Positions 55,179 to 62,365 of a stretch of DNA of 64,000 nucleotides are shown here, one piece after another; the first letter of the stretch is position 1, and every line of letters starts with the position of its first letter. Origin of the DNA: Cytobacillus horneckiae (GTDB lineage Bacteria > Bacillota > Bacilli > Bacillales > Cytobacillaceae). A program made the position numbers and the translations under genes. The DNA is taken from assembly GCF_002835735.1 (NCBI RefSeq), contig NZ_PISD01000028.1:29837-93836 (forward strand), in the 5' to 3' direction. Below the pieces are notes generated by a model, which did no database searches, was not told the DNA's origin, and saw only the letters and a program-made list of their open reading frames with translations.

Positions 55179-55629
55179 CTTTATTCTCCGTAACCGAAAC
55201 AGGATGTTTAAATTTCCTCAAAGAAATATCATTATAAATGGAGTCGATTGCCCATTCTAGGTCATCTGATGCACTAAAAACTCTATTGAATCCCATCTTT
55301 AGAAATTTTCTTTCTATAACTTCCCATTCACTTTTACCAATACTTAAATTCCCACCAATATAAAGTAATACATTGTTTAAGCCGTTTTTTATGCAATTTG
55401 TAGAAAATCCCCTACAATCTAATTCAGCATGACCATATAGTGAAGATACTACAATTGCATCTGCATTTACTTCCTTCGCCGCTTTGATTAAATCTTCTTG
55501 TGAACACTGTACACCTAGGTTATGAACTACAAAACCTTTTTCCTTGAATGCGAAGTGTAGCACTTTATTTCCTACTGAGTGACAGTCCTGACCAATCACT
55601 CCCATAACAATAGTATTATCAGTATTCAT
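55150..55629 (-). CDS. glmS: Methylaspartate (glutamate) mutase sigma subunit, cobalamin-binding
   Basis: A 159-residue B12-binding subunit. The base-off cobalamin motif D-x-H-x-x-G is present in GVIGQDCHSVGNKVLH (about residues 10-25), followed by the S-x-L (VVSSLYGHAE) and GG (YIGGNLSIG) motifs. It forms the active mutase with the epsilon subunit. About 137 residues is typical for the family; here the C-terminus is extended by a charged tail. GGGAGGC precedes the ATG. Requires adenosylcobalamin made or imported elsewhere. Confidence 0.94.
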   Translation of the reverse strand: MNTDNTIVMGVIGQDCHSVGNKVLHFAFKEKGFVVHNLGVQCSQEDLIKAAKEVNADAIVVSSLYGHAELDCRGFSTNCIKNGLNNVLLYIGGNLSIGKSEWEVIERKFLKMGFNRVFSASDDLEWAIDSIYNDISLRKFKHPVSVTENKDASQKRKVN

Positions 55630-55649
55630 TTATAAGCCTCCCAATATAA

Positions 55650-55680
55650 TGCCTCTTGCCTAAAATTAGACAAGAGGCAA
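55650..55680. repeat. Intercistronic hairpin between acp and glmS
   Basis: GCCTCTTG (55651-55658) and CAAGAGGC (55671-55678) form a perfect 8-bp stem with a 12-base loop. On the minus strand it is followed by ATTATATT, not a strong T-run, so it may act as a partial terminator or RNA-processing site that sets expression of the downstream genes. A (TTTAATAATA)-type triple micro-repeat adjoins it at 55681-55708. Confidence 0.55.
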
Positions 55681-55712
55681 TTTAATAATATTTAATAATA
55701 TTTAATAAATCT

Positions 55713-55976
55713 TCAGCTCGCTTCTTGTGGCATGGCTGTTTTAATAAAATCTACCATTTTATTTAAAGTATTAAAGTTAGTAATTTGCATTGCGTTAATT
55801 TCTAATTTGTATTCATCCTTTAGGATTGAGATGATTCTTAGAACATCCATAGAATCCAAGTTGTATGGAGAATCTGGCCCGAATAAAATTGTATCCCCAT
55901 CAATATCTTCTTTAAGGTTTACTCCATATACTTCAGCAAATAATTCTATTACCTTCTCTTTGATTAATTCATCCAT
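55713..55976 (-). CDS. Acyl carrier protein
   Basis: An 87-residue acidic ACP. The phosphopantetheine attachment motif is NLDSMDVLRI (Ser about residue 42), with family-typical helices on both sides. AGGAGGAAAATAAA precedes ATG 55976. Located between the KAS III gene and the glutamate mutase genes; it probably carries the acyl chain made by the KAS III, the acyltransferases and the reductase, or an amino acid loaded by the free-standing adenylating enzyme. No phosphopantetheinyl transferase is in the window. Confidence 0.9.
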   Translation of the reverse strand: MDELIKEKVIELFAEVYGVNLKEDIDGDTILFGPDSPYNLDSMDVLRIISILKDEYKLEINAMQITNFNTLNKMVDFIKTAMPQEAS

Positions 55977-56004
55977 TTTATTTTCCTCCTAAAATATATT
56001 TTTA

Positions 56005-56115
56005 TTAACCAATAAGTAGACTAAAGGGCGAATCAGGTACAAATAAAGAACAATCTTCCTCAACTAAATTATCGTTAGTCTCATTCTCATTTGTATCTTT
56101 TAGTAGGTGATTCAA
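56005..56115 (-). CDS. 36-residue peptide ORF within the biosynthetic operon
   Basis: A small ORF between KAS III and ACP. TTG start at 56115 has AAAGGAGG with a 7-base spacer, 14 bases after the KAS III stop. The peptide begins MNHLLKDTNENETND, is acidic in its first two thirds, and ends CSLFVPDSPFSLLIG, so an acidic leader-like part is followed by a hydrophobic, Pro/Ser/Cys-containing tail. It ends 29 bases before the ACP start. The good ribosome binding site supports translation. It could be a precursor-type peptide, a small partner protein or a leader; I recognise no family. Confidence 0.5.
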   Translation of the reverse strand: MNHLLKDTNENETNDNLVEEDCSLFVPDSPFSLLIG

Positions 56116-56129
56116 AATGCAACCTCCTT

Positions 56130-57158
56130 TTAATTTGATTTGCTGAAGCCCAATGCCCCCCATATAAAGCCAGCTCCTATACCACCAATAACCATTGATT
56201 CATCATTTGATATGGTATTGTTTGTTCTTGCTTGATGTAATACAGTTAATACCGTTGCAGCGCCTGTATTGCCATACTTATCAATATTAATTGTGGTCTT
56301 ATGCTCCGGTTGATTAAGTTCTTTTAATACCTCTTTTATAATATTTAAATTTGCTTGATGAATAATATAATGGTCTATATCGTCTGGACTTAATTCCATA
56401 TCATTGATAACCGAACGAATTGAATTTGGTAAATGCTTAGTTGCCATGTTCCAGACTGTTCTTCCATCCATCTTAATATAGTGTTCATTATTATCTACAG
56501 TCCATATACTTGTAGGCTTTCTTGATCCCCCTGCTGGGATCTCTACTTTATATGAAAGCTCTGAGTCCAAATTCCAGGACATCAAATTATAGCCATCTTC
56601 TTTGTAATTCAAAATAACTGCTCCTGCAGCATCCCCAAAAAACACTCGTGTTGTCCTATCAAATGGATTTGTGTATTTAGACAATGACTCTGCACCTATA
56701 ACAAGGACGTTATTAATAGAAGGATTTTGAAGTAAATGAGTGCCTAAAAATATTCCATAAATCCCACCGGCGCAAGCAGCTTGATTCATATCTATAGTAA
56801 TCGCATTTTTAATACCTAGAGCATCTTTAACAATTACTGCGGTTGAAGGTAATATTTGATCTGGAGTAAATGAGGCAATAATAATTGCATCAATCTCTTC
56901 TGGTGAAATACTAGCATTTTTTATTGCTTCCTTGGCTGCGGCAATACACAAATCCGATGTTGCCTCAGACTCATCTACAAACCTTCTTGTTTTAATTCCT
57001 GTTTTAGTTATAATCCAATCATCAGATGTATCTAAGCTTTCACTTAAATCATTATTAGATACTTCATTTTTAGGAACATACATTCCGGAAGATAAAATTC
57101 CTATTGGCCTAATTAAGGTGTTCACATTTTTACGTTGTTTAACAGTAGTATCAATCAT
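56130..57158 (-). CDS. Beta-ketoacyl-ACP synthase III (FabH-like)
   Basis: About 342 residues of the KAS III family. The catalytic triad is visible: Cys in NQAACAGGIYG (about residue 116), His in HYIIHQANLN (about 262) and Asn in DKYGNTGAATV (about 292). It condenses an acyl-CoA, or another activated acyl group, with malonyl-ACP, or it transfers an acyl group. I start at ATG 57158, which has GGGAGG 6 bases upstream; GTG 57161 is adjacent. In natural-product clusters such enzymes start a short polyketide or acylate a carrier-bound amine. Which applies here is not known. Confidence 0.92.
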   Translation of the reverse strand: MIDTTVKQRKNVNTLIRPIGILSSGMYVPKNEVSNNDLSESLDTSDDWIITKTGIKTRRFVDESEATSDLCIAAAKEAIKNASISPEEIDAIIIASFTPDQILPSTAVIVKDALGIKNAITIDMNQAACAGGIYGIFLGTHLLQNPSINNVLVIGAESLSKYTNPFDRTTRVFFGDAAGAVILNYKEDGYNLMSWNLDSELSYKVEIPAGGSRKPTSIWTVDNNEHYIKMDGRTVWNMATKHLPNSIRSVINDMELSPDDIDHYIIHQANLNIIKEVLKELNQPEHKTTINIDKYGNTGAATVLTVLHQARTNNTISNDESMVIGGIGAGFIWGALGFSKSN

Positions 57159-57171
57159 CACTAGCCTCCCA

Positions 57172-58074
57172 TTACAATCTAAATTTCAAAGGGTCAATAT
57201 TAGTAACTGTAAAATCTTTTTTTAAAATAGCTCCAAAGAAGTTACTAGGGCCGATAACATAAATGTCTTTGATATTGTCATCTAACATTTTTTTGTGAAC
57301 AAGTGTAAATTTCACGGGGGTATCTACACTTTTAAGCATCTCCTCTTTTAAATCTTCTCCACATGTAATACTTCTTGCATCTAAATCTGAAATAAAAGGT
57401 TTGGACAATTCCAAAAATTCATACTTAGAATAAACCTCTTTATCTAGCAAATCTCTCAATTCTTTAAGGTTACTAGTATGACTTAACTCTGCTGTGTGTA
57501 TAGAAGTGCTTTTCCCTTGGACTTTAATTATGCGTTTAAGCTCATTGATGGTTTCTACCGTCGATCCTATACCTATAAGGTCATCAGATATAAATACAGA
57601 TATTTCTATCCACTTTCCTTCTGATCTAAATTTTTGTATGAGTTTTTCTAAATCCCCAAGCGAATATTTATATATAAAATGCGTACAATATTCTTTATCC
57701 ATATTACTCAAATAATCATCTTCTACAATGGCAGTGTCTCTCACTATTTTAAGTGCATCTTCAAAACCCAGACTACCTAGATAAACCGCTGCTGTGGTTA
57801 TCCCGAAACTCGAACCGATCACATATTCAGGGTGTATTTCTTTATTACGCTTTTGTAATTCATATAGTAAAGCAAGGGTGTTAACGAAATAAGCACAGCG
57901 TTCAGTAACAATGGACTTATCCCCATTTGAAAAGTTTTTAAGCAAGGGATGATTAAGGTATTTTTCTGCCTTTATATATAACGTTTGTGCGATTGAAGAT
58001 TGTTGTATAAAACGCTCAAAATCACTAAACCTCGATTTAGCCATACCTGGAAATAAAAAGACTGATTTACTCAT
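57172..58074 (-). CDS. Discrete FabD-like acyltransferase (first of two)
   Basis: A 300-residue FabD/AT-family protein. It begins SVFLFPGMAKS, the GQGSQ-region equivalent but degenerate. The nucleophile elbow is VIGSSFGITTA (Ser about residue 90; usual GHSxG is GSSFG here), and the catalytic-His region is ELSHTSNL (about 197). It would move malonyl or a related acyl group from CoA to the ACP. Paired with a second AT 15 bases upstream. The altered elbow suggests an unusual acyl substrate or a transacylase/hydrolase role (inference). Confidence 0.85.
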   Translation of the reverse strand: MSKSVFLFPGMAKSRFSDFERFIQQSSIAQTLYIKAEKYLNHPLLKNFSNGDKSIVTERCAYFVNTLALLYELQKRNKEIHPEYVIGSSFGITTAAVYLGSLGFEDALKIVRDTAIVEDDYLSNMDKEYCTHFIYKYSLGDLEKLIQKFRSEGKWIEISVFISDDLIGIGSTVETINELKRIIKVQGKSTSIHTAELSHTSNLKELRDLLDKEVYSKYEFLELSKPFISDLDARSITCGEDLKEEMLKSVDTPVKFTLVHKKMLDDNIKDIYVIGPSNFFGAILKKDFTVTNIDPLKFRL

Positions 58075-58089
58075 TATAGTCCTCCATTA

Positions 58090-59016
58090 TTAACTTCTAG
58101 CTAATTGAAAATCTTTTATTTCTAAATAACTCTTTATATCGAAGGAAACATCTGTATATTCCATAGATTTAACTAGAAATTTTCCAGGTCCAATAATGTC
58201 TAACTGTTCAATTCCTTCTTGCTTTAGCAAATGTAGAATATCTGTCCACCTGACAGGTAGAACATATTGCTCAGTTAATGATTCTTTAATCTGTTCACCA
58301 TGCAATAAAGGTAGTGCGGTATTATTACACATGTTTGGAATTACTGGATCTGTAAAATCATTTACGTCCATAAACTTTTGTTTAAAGAGATCTCGCACTC
58401 TATCCATCATTGAAGAATGTGCAGGAGGGCTATAAGGAATATGAACTCCTAATCCTCCACTTTTTAATACATTCCATCCCATTTTTTCTAAGCCAGCCAA
58501 TTCTCCAGTAATTATCATTTGATTGTCTGCAGTAAACATACATGGTGCAACATAATAACCTTGATTATTAGTTTCCTTCATAATTTCTAATAATTTTTCT
58601 TGGCTAATATTATAAAACATATAATTTCCATACTTATCATTAGAGTAAACAGATTTCTCACTCTCAACCATAGCTACAATCATCTTTAAGGTTGTCTCAA
58701 AGCTATATGCTCCACTTATATAACCAGATGTAATGCTACCTAGACTTGGACCGGAGACGAATGAGTATTCATTCAAATCAATATTGAGTCTTTTTAGTAA
58801 TCCACAAGTGATAGAAACAATCCCACATCTACCGATATAACTTTCATTTATTAATTTTTCGTTTTCTGAGAAGAATGACTCATATAAATTAATTCCTAAT
58901 ATCTCACTGGCTTTTGCAAAGTATTGTTGTACTTCTTCGAATTGTTCATAATAATCTACTAGATGACCTGTACGTATGGTCATTTGTGGGGGTAATATCA
59001 GTGCTTTTTTAACCAT
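58090..59016 (-). CDS. Discrete FabD-like acyltransferase (second of two)
   Basis: A 308-residue AT-family protein. Nucleophile elbow FVSGPSLGSITSGY (Ser about residue 91; GHSLG is GPSLG here) and catalytic-His motif YSPPAHSSMMD (about 200). The N-terminus ALILPPQMTIRTGH replaces the usual FPGQGSQ. It is distinct in sequence from its neighbour, so this is not a recent duplication. Two free-standing ATs suggest two acyl substrates, or that one AT unloads or edits the carrier protein. Same operon as KAS III. Confidence 0.85.
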   Translation of the reverse strand: MVKKALILPPQMTIRTGHLVDYYEQFEEVQQYFAKASEILGINLYESFFSENEKLINESYIGRCGIVSITCGLLKRLNIDLNEYSFVSGPSLGSITSGYISGAYSFETTLKMIVAMVESEKSVYSNDKYGNYMFYNISQEKLLEIMKETNNQGYYVAPCMFTADNQMIITGELAGLEKMGWNVLKSGGLGVHIPYSPPAHSSMMDRVRDLFKQKFMDVNDFTDPVIPNMCNNTALPLLHGEQIKESLTEQYVLPVRWTDILHLLKQEGIEQLDIIGPGKFLVKSMEYTDVSFDIKSYLEIKDFQLARS

Positions 59017-59037
59017 CTGAATTATTCACCAACCTCA

Positions 59038-59793
59038 TTAAATTGATAAGCCACCATCAACAACTAATGTATGTCCAGTTATGTAACTAGCATCATCTGA
59101 ACATATAAAACATACAGCCTTTGCAATTTCTTCTGGTTGGCCAAACCTATTTAAGTCAATTTGTTTTTTATATTCCAATAAATCTTTTTCTTCAATTTGA
59201 TTGAACATTCTAGTATCTGATATATATCCTGGTGCAACAACATTTATCCTCACATTGTAACTTGCAAATTCTTTACTTAAGGACCTAGTAAGTCCTATAA
59301 TGCCGGCCTTACTAGCAGAGTAACTACTTAGTTTTGGTATACCTTTAATACCAGCTATAGAGGAAATGTTAGTGATACTCCCTTTTTTCTCCATGAGCAT
59401 ATGTAAAGAAACCGCTTTGATACAATTAATGGTCCCCATGATATTTGTTGATAGAATGTCATCCCAATTATCTAAACTATTAATTGCTAATGCTCTTTCT
59501 GCACTTACAGCAGCATTATTAATTAAAACATCAATTGTTCCATAGTCCTTTAATATCTGATTAAAAGCCTCTTCGACACTTTTGTAATCTCTAACATCCA
59601 ACTGCAAGGCTTTTGATTCAGTTTGGTATTTATTGTTAATTTCTTCTATGGTCTTATTTGCTTCAATATGATTGCTAAGATAAGTTATTATAACTTTGGA
59701 ACCTAGTTCAGCTAACCTAATGGCTATGGCTCTCCCAATACCTTGGGACCCCCCAGTGACTACAGCAATTTTGCCATTCAACTTATATTTCAC
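59038..59793 (-). CDS. Short-chain dehydrogenase, FabG-like 3-oxoacyl reductase
   Basis: A 251-residue classical SDR. NAD(P) motif VTGGSQGIGRAIA (about residues 11-23), NNAA (about 91-94), catalytic Ser in ITNISSIAGIK (about 142-143), Tyr-Lys in SYSASKAG (about 156-160), and the C-terminal YITGHTLVVDGG. It would reduce the beta-keto group made by the KAS III to a beta-hydroxyacyl-ACP. GTG start overlaps the GNAT stop by 4 bases. No dehydratase or enoyl reductase is present, so the chain should stay beta-hydroxy if made here. Confidence 0.93.
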   Translation of the reverse strand: MKYKLNGKIAVVTGGSQGIGRAIAIRLAELGSKVIITYLSNHIEANKTIEEINNKYQTESKALQLDVRDYKSVEEAFNQILKDYGTIDVLINNAAVSAERALAINSLDNWDDILSTNIMGTINCIKAVSLHMLMEKKGSITNISSIAGIKGIPKLSSYSASKAGIIGLTRSLSKEFASYNVRINVVAPGYISDTRMFNQIEEKDLLEYKKQIDLNRFGQPEEIAKAVCFICSDDASYITGHTLVVDGGLSI

Positions 59794-60419
59794 ACTCCTA
59801 AATTAGAGAAAAGGCTTCTTTGATTTTCGTAATATCTCTTAAATTTTGCTTTCGTTTCCTCTAACGTTTTTGGATCAAATATATTGTAGTAGAATTCAGG
59901 ATTCTCCTCGTAATATTCATAATATTCATCACGAAGAACTGAGCAAATAACAGCATCATGATATTTACCATCTAAGAAATAGTAATCTCTTAAAATGCCT
60001 TCAATTTGAGTCGTGTGTTTCATTAACATCCCAATTGTTCTTATATTATAGAGACCTGTTATAAATTGTAGTCTATGGGCATTTTTAAAATGAAATAAAT
60101 AATCCATAATTAATTTAGTTGCCTCGACACCATAGCCTTCATCCCAAATAGATGGATCCCCTATAGTACCACCAATTTGATAATTTCCTTGCGTTTTTAC
60201 CTCGTGCCAAGAAATAAATCCTATTTTTCTACCGGTATTAGTTTTTACTCCCACATATCTAGTTTTATCTTGCTTAATTTGTTCCTTCATTTCATTTAAT
60301 GATACAAAATCTAGCGAGCCACTCATTAGTGAACTAGTTAAGTCTGATTGTCTCCAATTATAAATTAGTTCTACATCTTCCTCTTCAAATGGAACTAAAG
60401 AAACCATTAGTCCTTTCAA
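59790..60419 (-). CDS. GNAT-family N-acetyltransferase (RimJ/RimL-like)
   Basis: A 209-residue GNAT. The N-terminal LVPFEEEDVELIYNWR and acetyl-CoA site IGGTIGDPSIWDEGYGVEAT (about residues 82-101), then NIRTIGMLMK (about 125-134) fit RimJ/RimL-type acetyltransferases. It may acetylate or acylate the product or a building block, for self-protection or tailoring (inference). The start may be TTG 60419 or ATG 60407; both have acceptable ribosome binding sequences. Overlaps the reductase gene. Confidence 0.88.
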   Translation of the reverse strand: MKGLMVSLVPFEEEDVELIYNWRQSDLTSSLMSGSLDFVSLNEMKEQIKQDKTRYVGVKTNTGRKIGFISWHEVKTQGNYQIGGTIGDPSIWDEGYGVEATKLIMDYLFHFKNAHRLQFITGLYNIRTIGMLMKHTTQIEGILRDYYFLDGKYHDAVICSVLRDEYYEYYEENPEFYYNIFDPKTLEETKAKFKRYYENQRSLFSNLGV

Positions 60420-60438
60420 TTAAAGCGTCCCTCCTTTT

Positions 60439-61128
60439 TTACTTTACCAATTCATTTATTAATGAGTCATATGACTCTCGCTCAATAAGAGAAAGTGCTT
60501 TTACAGCTAAGCCTACTCTTGAGTTAACTTCAAATTTCTGAATGCAAGAAGTAATATGATATTCTACTGTTCTTCGACTCATATAGAGAGTATTTGCTAT
60601 CTCCTGATTTGTCTTATCTCTAATTAATTCTTTAACTACAGAAATTTCAGTTTTTGTTAACGGTAACTTGTTTACATTGTTTCTAAAATACCCTTTATTT
60701 TCGTTATAACCAGAAAATTCTTTAGAATAATAAAAACCGCCATTAGAAACTGTTTGTATAGCTAATAATAAATCTTCTTTTCTTCTATTTAATATAATGC
60801 TATTAGAAAATTCCCACATTACATGTATTCTTTCGATATTAACAACAGTATCGTCAAAAATAATTACAATAGGCTTATCTTGACCATTAACTAAATGTTG
60901 TTTTTTTAAAAACTCTCTTAACTTTTTTAAGGCAGACAAATTAGTATTACTCATTATAATTAAGTCAAGTTTAATTTTATCTAAATTATTCAATTCGAAT
61001 ATTTCATCTTCATCATACAAACTATATTGAACATTAATTTTTATATTACAGGATTTAAGATATAAATGCGTTTGATTAATAAGTGACAAGTTTCTATCAA
61101 TTATTGCTATTTTTAAAGGTCGTATCAT
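60439..61128 (-). CDS. LuxR-type response-regulator-like activator with degenerate receiver
   Basis: A 229-residue regulator. The N-terminal ~125 residues resemble a receiver domain (IAIIDRNLSLI with the acidic pocket largely lost). The phospho-acceptor position of DLIIMSNTN is Ser instead of Asp. The C-terminal GerE helix-turn-helix is intact (LTKTEISVVKELIRDKTNQE, NTLYMSRRTVEYHI, about residues 157-215). So it is probably not phosphorylated and may respond to product or be constitutive. It is the second gene of the operon and the only regulator, the likely pathway-specific activator. TTGGAGGAAAT precedes the ATG. Confidence 0.88.
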   Translation of the reverse strand: MIRPLKIAIIDRNLSLINQTHLYLKSCNIKINVQYSLYDEDEIFELNNLDKIKLDLIIMSNTNLSALKKLREFLKKQHLVNGQDKPIVIIFDDTVVNIERIHVMWEFSNSIILNRRKEDLLLAIQTVSNGGFYYSKEFSGYNENKGYFRNNVNKLPLTKTEISVVKELIRDKTNQEIANTLYMSRRTVEYHITSCIQKFEVNSRVGLAVKALSLIERESYDSLINELVK

Positions 61129-61187
61129 ATTTCCTCCAATAATTGTTAATCAGTTAATATGTTTGTAAATTCAAGGGAAAAGACACC

Positions 61188-62168
61188 TTAATTTTTTTGA
61201 AGGATTTTTTCTTTTGAATAAATGGATGCAAGTGTGGCTTTTTGTACATGGAGTCTATTTTCTGCGGTGTTATACATCAATGATCTTGGTCCGTCAATGA
61301 TTTCTGCAATTGCTTCATCACCTCTAATAATTGGTAATGGATTAATAAAATAAGCATCTTGATTCGCTCTATCAAATCGTTCGTGATTTACCAACCAATT
61401 ATCTCTAATTTCATTTTTATATCTTTGTTCTTCATAGCCAGGCAAGCTCAAGCTACCCCAAGCCTTTGCATAAACCACATCAACATCTTCTATTGCCTCA
61501 TCTAAGTCATTAGAAAATTCTAAGTTCGCCCCTGATTCTTTTGCAGTTTGTTTAGCGAATGATAAATATTGTTCATCTAACTCAAACCCTTTAGGGTGAG
61601 CGATTCTTAGATCCATCCCAAGTAATGATGCAGCTGTTAACATACTGTGTGTACATCCTGGAGATTTCTTCCTTTCAGCATAACCCCAAGTAAATAAGAC
61701 TTTTTTCTTTTTGTAATTTTGACCGTATTTTTCTTTTAAGGTAAGAATATCAGCCATTATTTGACAAGGATGATCTTTGTCATCTAATGCATTTATTACA
61801 GGAAGATTAGAATTATATGCTATTTCTTCTAATGTATTACGTCCATATCCATAATCATTCATGTTGTACCATCTGACTACTAATCCATCTAAGTATTTCC
61901 CCATAACTGTAGCCGTGTCTTTCATACTTTCTTTATTTGCTAATTGAAGCTCATGAGCACTATAGGTCAAGGGTTCCCCTCCTAAATGCTTAATTGCTGT
62001 TTGGAAAGAGATTCTTGTACGCGTAGATGGAACATTAAATAATAAGCCAATATTTTTATTTTTTAATGGCTGATCTTTAATTTTCCCACTTTTATAACTA
62101 GATGCTAAATCTATTAATTTTTCTAATTCGTAACCTTTTAGTTTTGAAAAATCGAAAAAATTCTCCAT
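61188..62168 (-). CDS. Aspartate/ornithine carbamoyltransferase-family protein, unusual
   Basis: A 326-residue carbamoyltransferase. The carbamoyl-phosphate motif STRTRISF (about residues 49-56) and HPCQIMAD (about 134-141, OTC-like) are intact. The C-terminal substrate motif is INPLPIIRGDE (about 274-284) and not the HCLP of ornithine carbamoyltransferase, and VVYAKAWGSLS (about 232-242) recalls YgeW-type (knotted) relatives. So the amine acceptor is probably not ornithine; a diamino acid or other cluster intermediate is likely (inference). First gene of the operon; ATG preceded by AAGGAG. Fed by CarAB. Confidence 0.88.
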   Translation of the reverse strand: MENFFDFSKLKGYELEKLIDLASSYKSGKIKDQPLKNKNIGLLFNVPSTRTRISFQTAIKHLGGEPLTYSAHELQLANKESMKDTATVMGKYLDGLVVRWYNMNDYGYGRNTLEEIAYNSNLPVINALDDKDHPCQIMADILTLKEKYGQNYKKKKVLFTWGYAERKKSPGCTHSMLTAASLLGMDLRIAHPKGFELDEQYLSFAKQTAKESGANLEFSNDLDEAIEDVDVVYAKAWGSLSLPGYEEQRYKNEIRDNWLVNHERFDRANQDAYFINPLPIIRGDEAIAEIIDGPRSLMYNTAENRLHVQKATLASIYSKEKILQKN

Positions 62169-62203
62169 TTCTCAACACTCCTTTTGTTATAATTTGTATT
62201 TTT

Positions 62204-62224
62204 ATATACTAAAAGTATATTATA
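62204..62224 (-). promoter_or_regulatory. Promoter/operator region between the two divergent cluster transcripts
   Basis: A perfect inverted repeat ATATACT-aaa-AGTATAT (62204-62220) overlaps a minus-strand TATAAT -10 box (62219-62224). No good -35 is seen at 17 bp, consistent with an activator-dependent promoter such as one used by the LuxR-type regulator. A TTGACA (62285-62290) faces the plus-strand gene. Functional assignment is inference. Confidence 0.45.
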
Positions 62225-62365
62225 GTGACTAAATTTTACCATACGTGAATACCGCAATTTTATACTTTTACATAATTTTCACATTTGACAAATAATTGCG
62301 TCATTTACCATAGAATTTAACATTTCTATAAATTAGTATATCTATATTTAAAGGAGGTATTTTAT

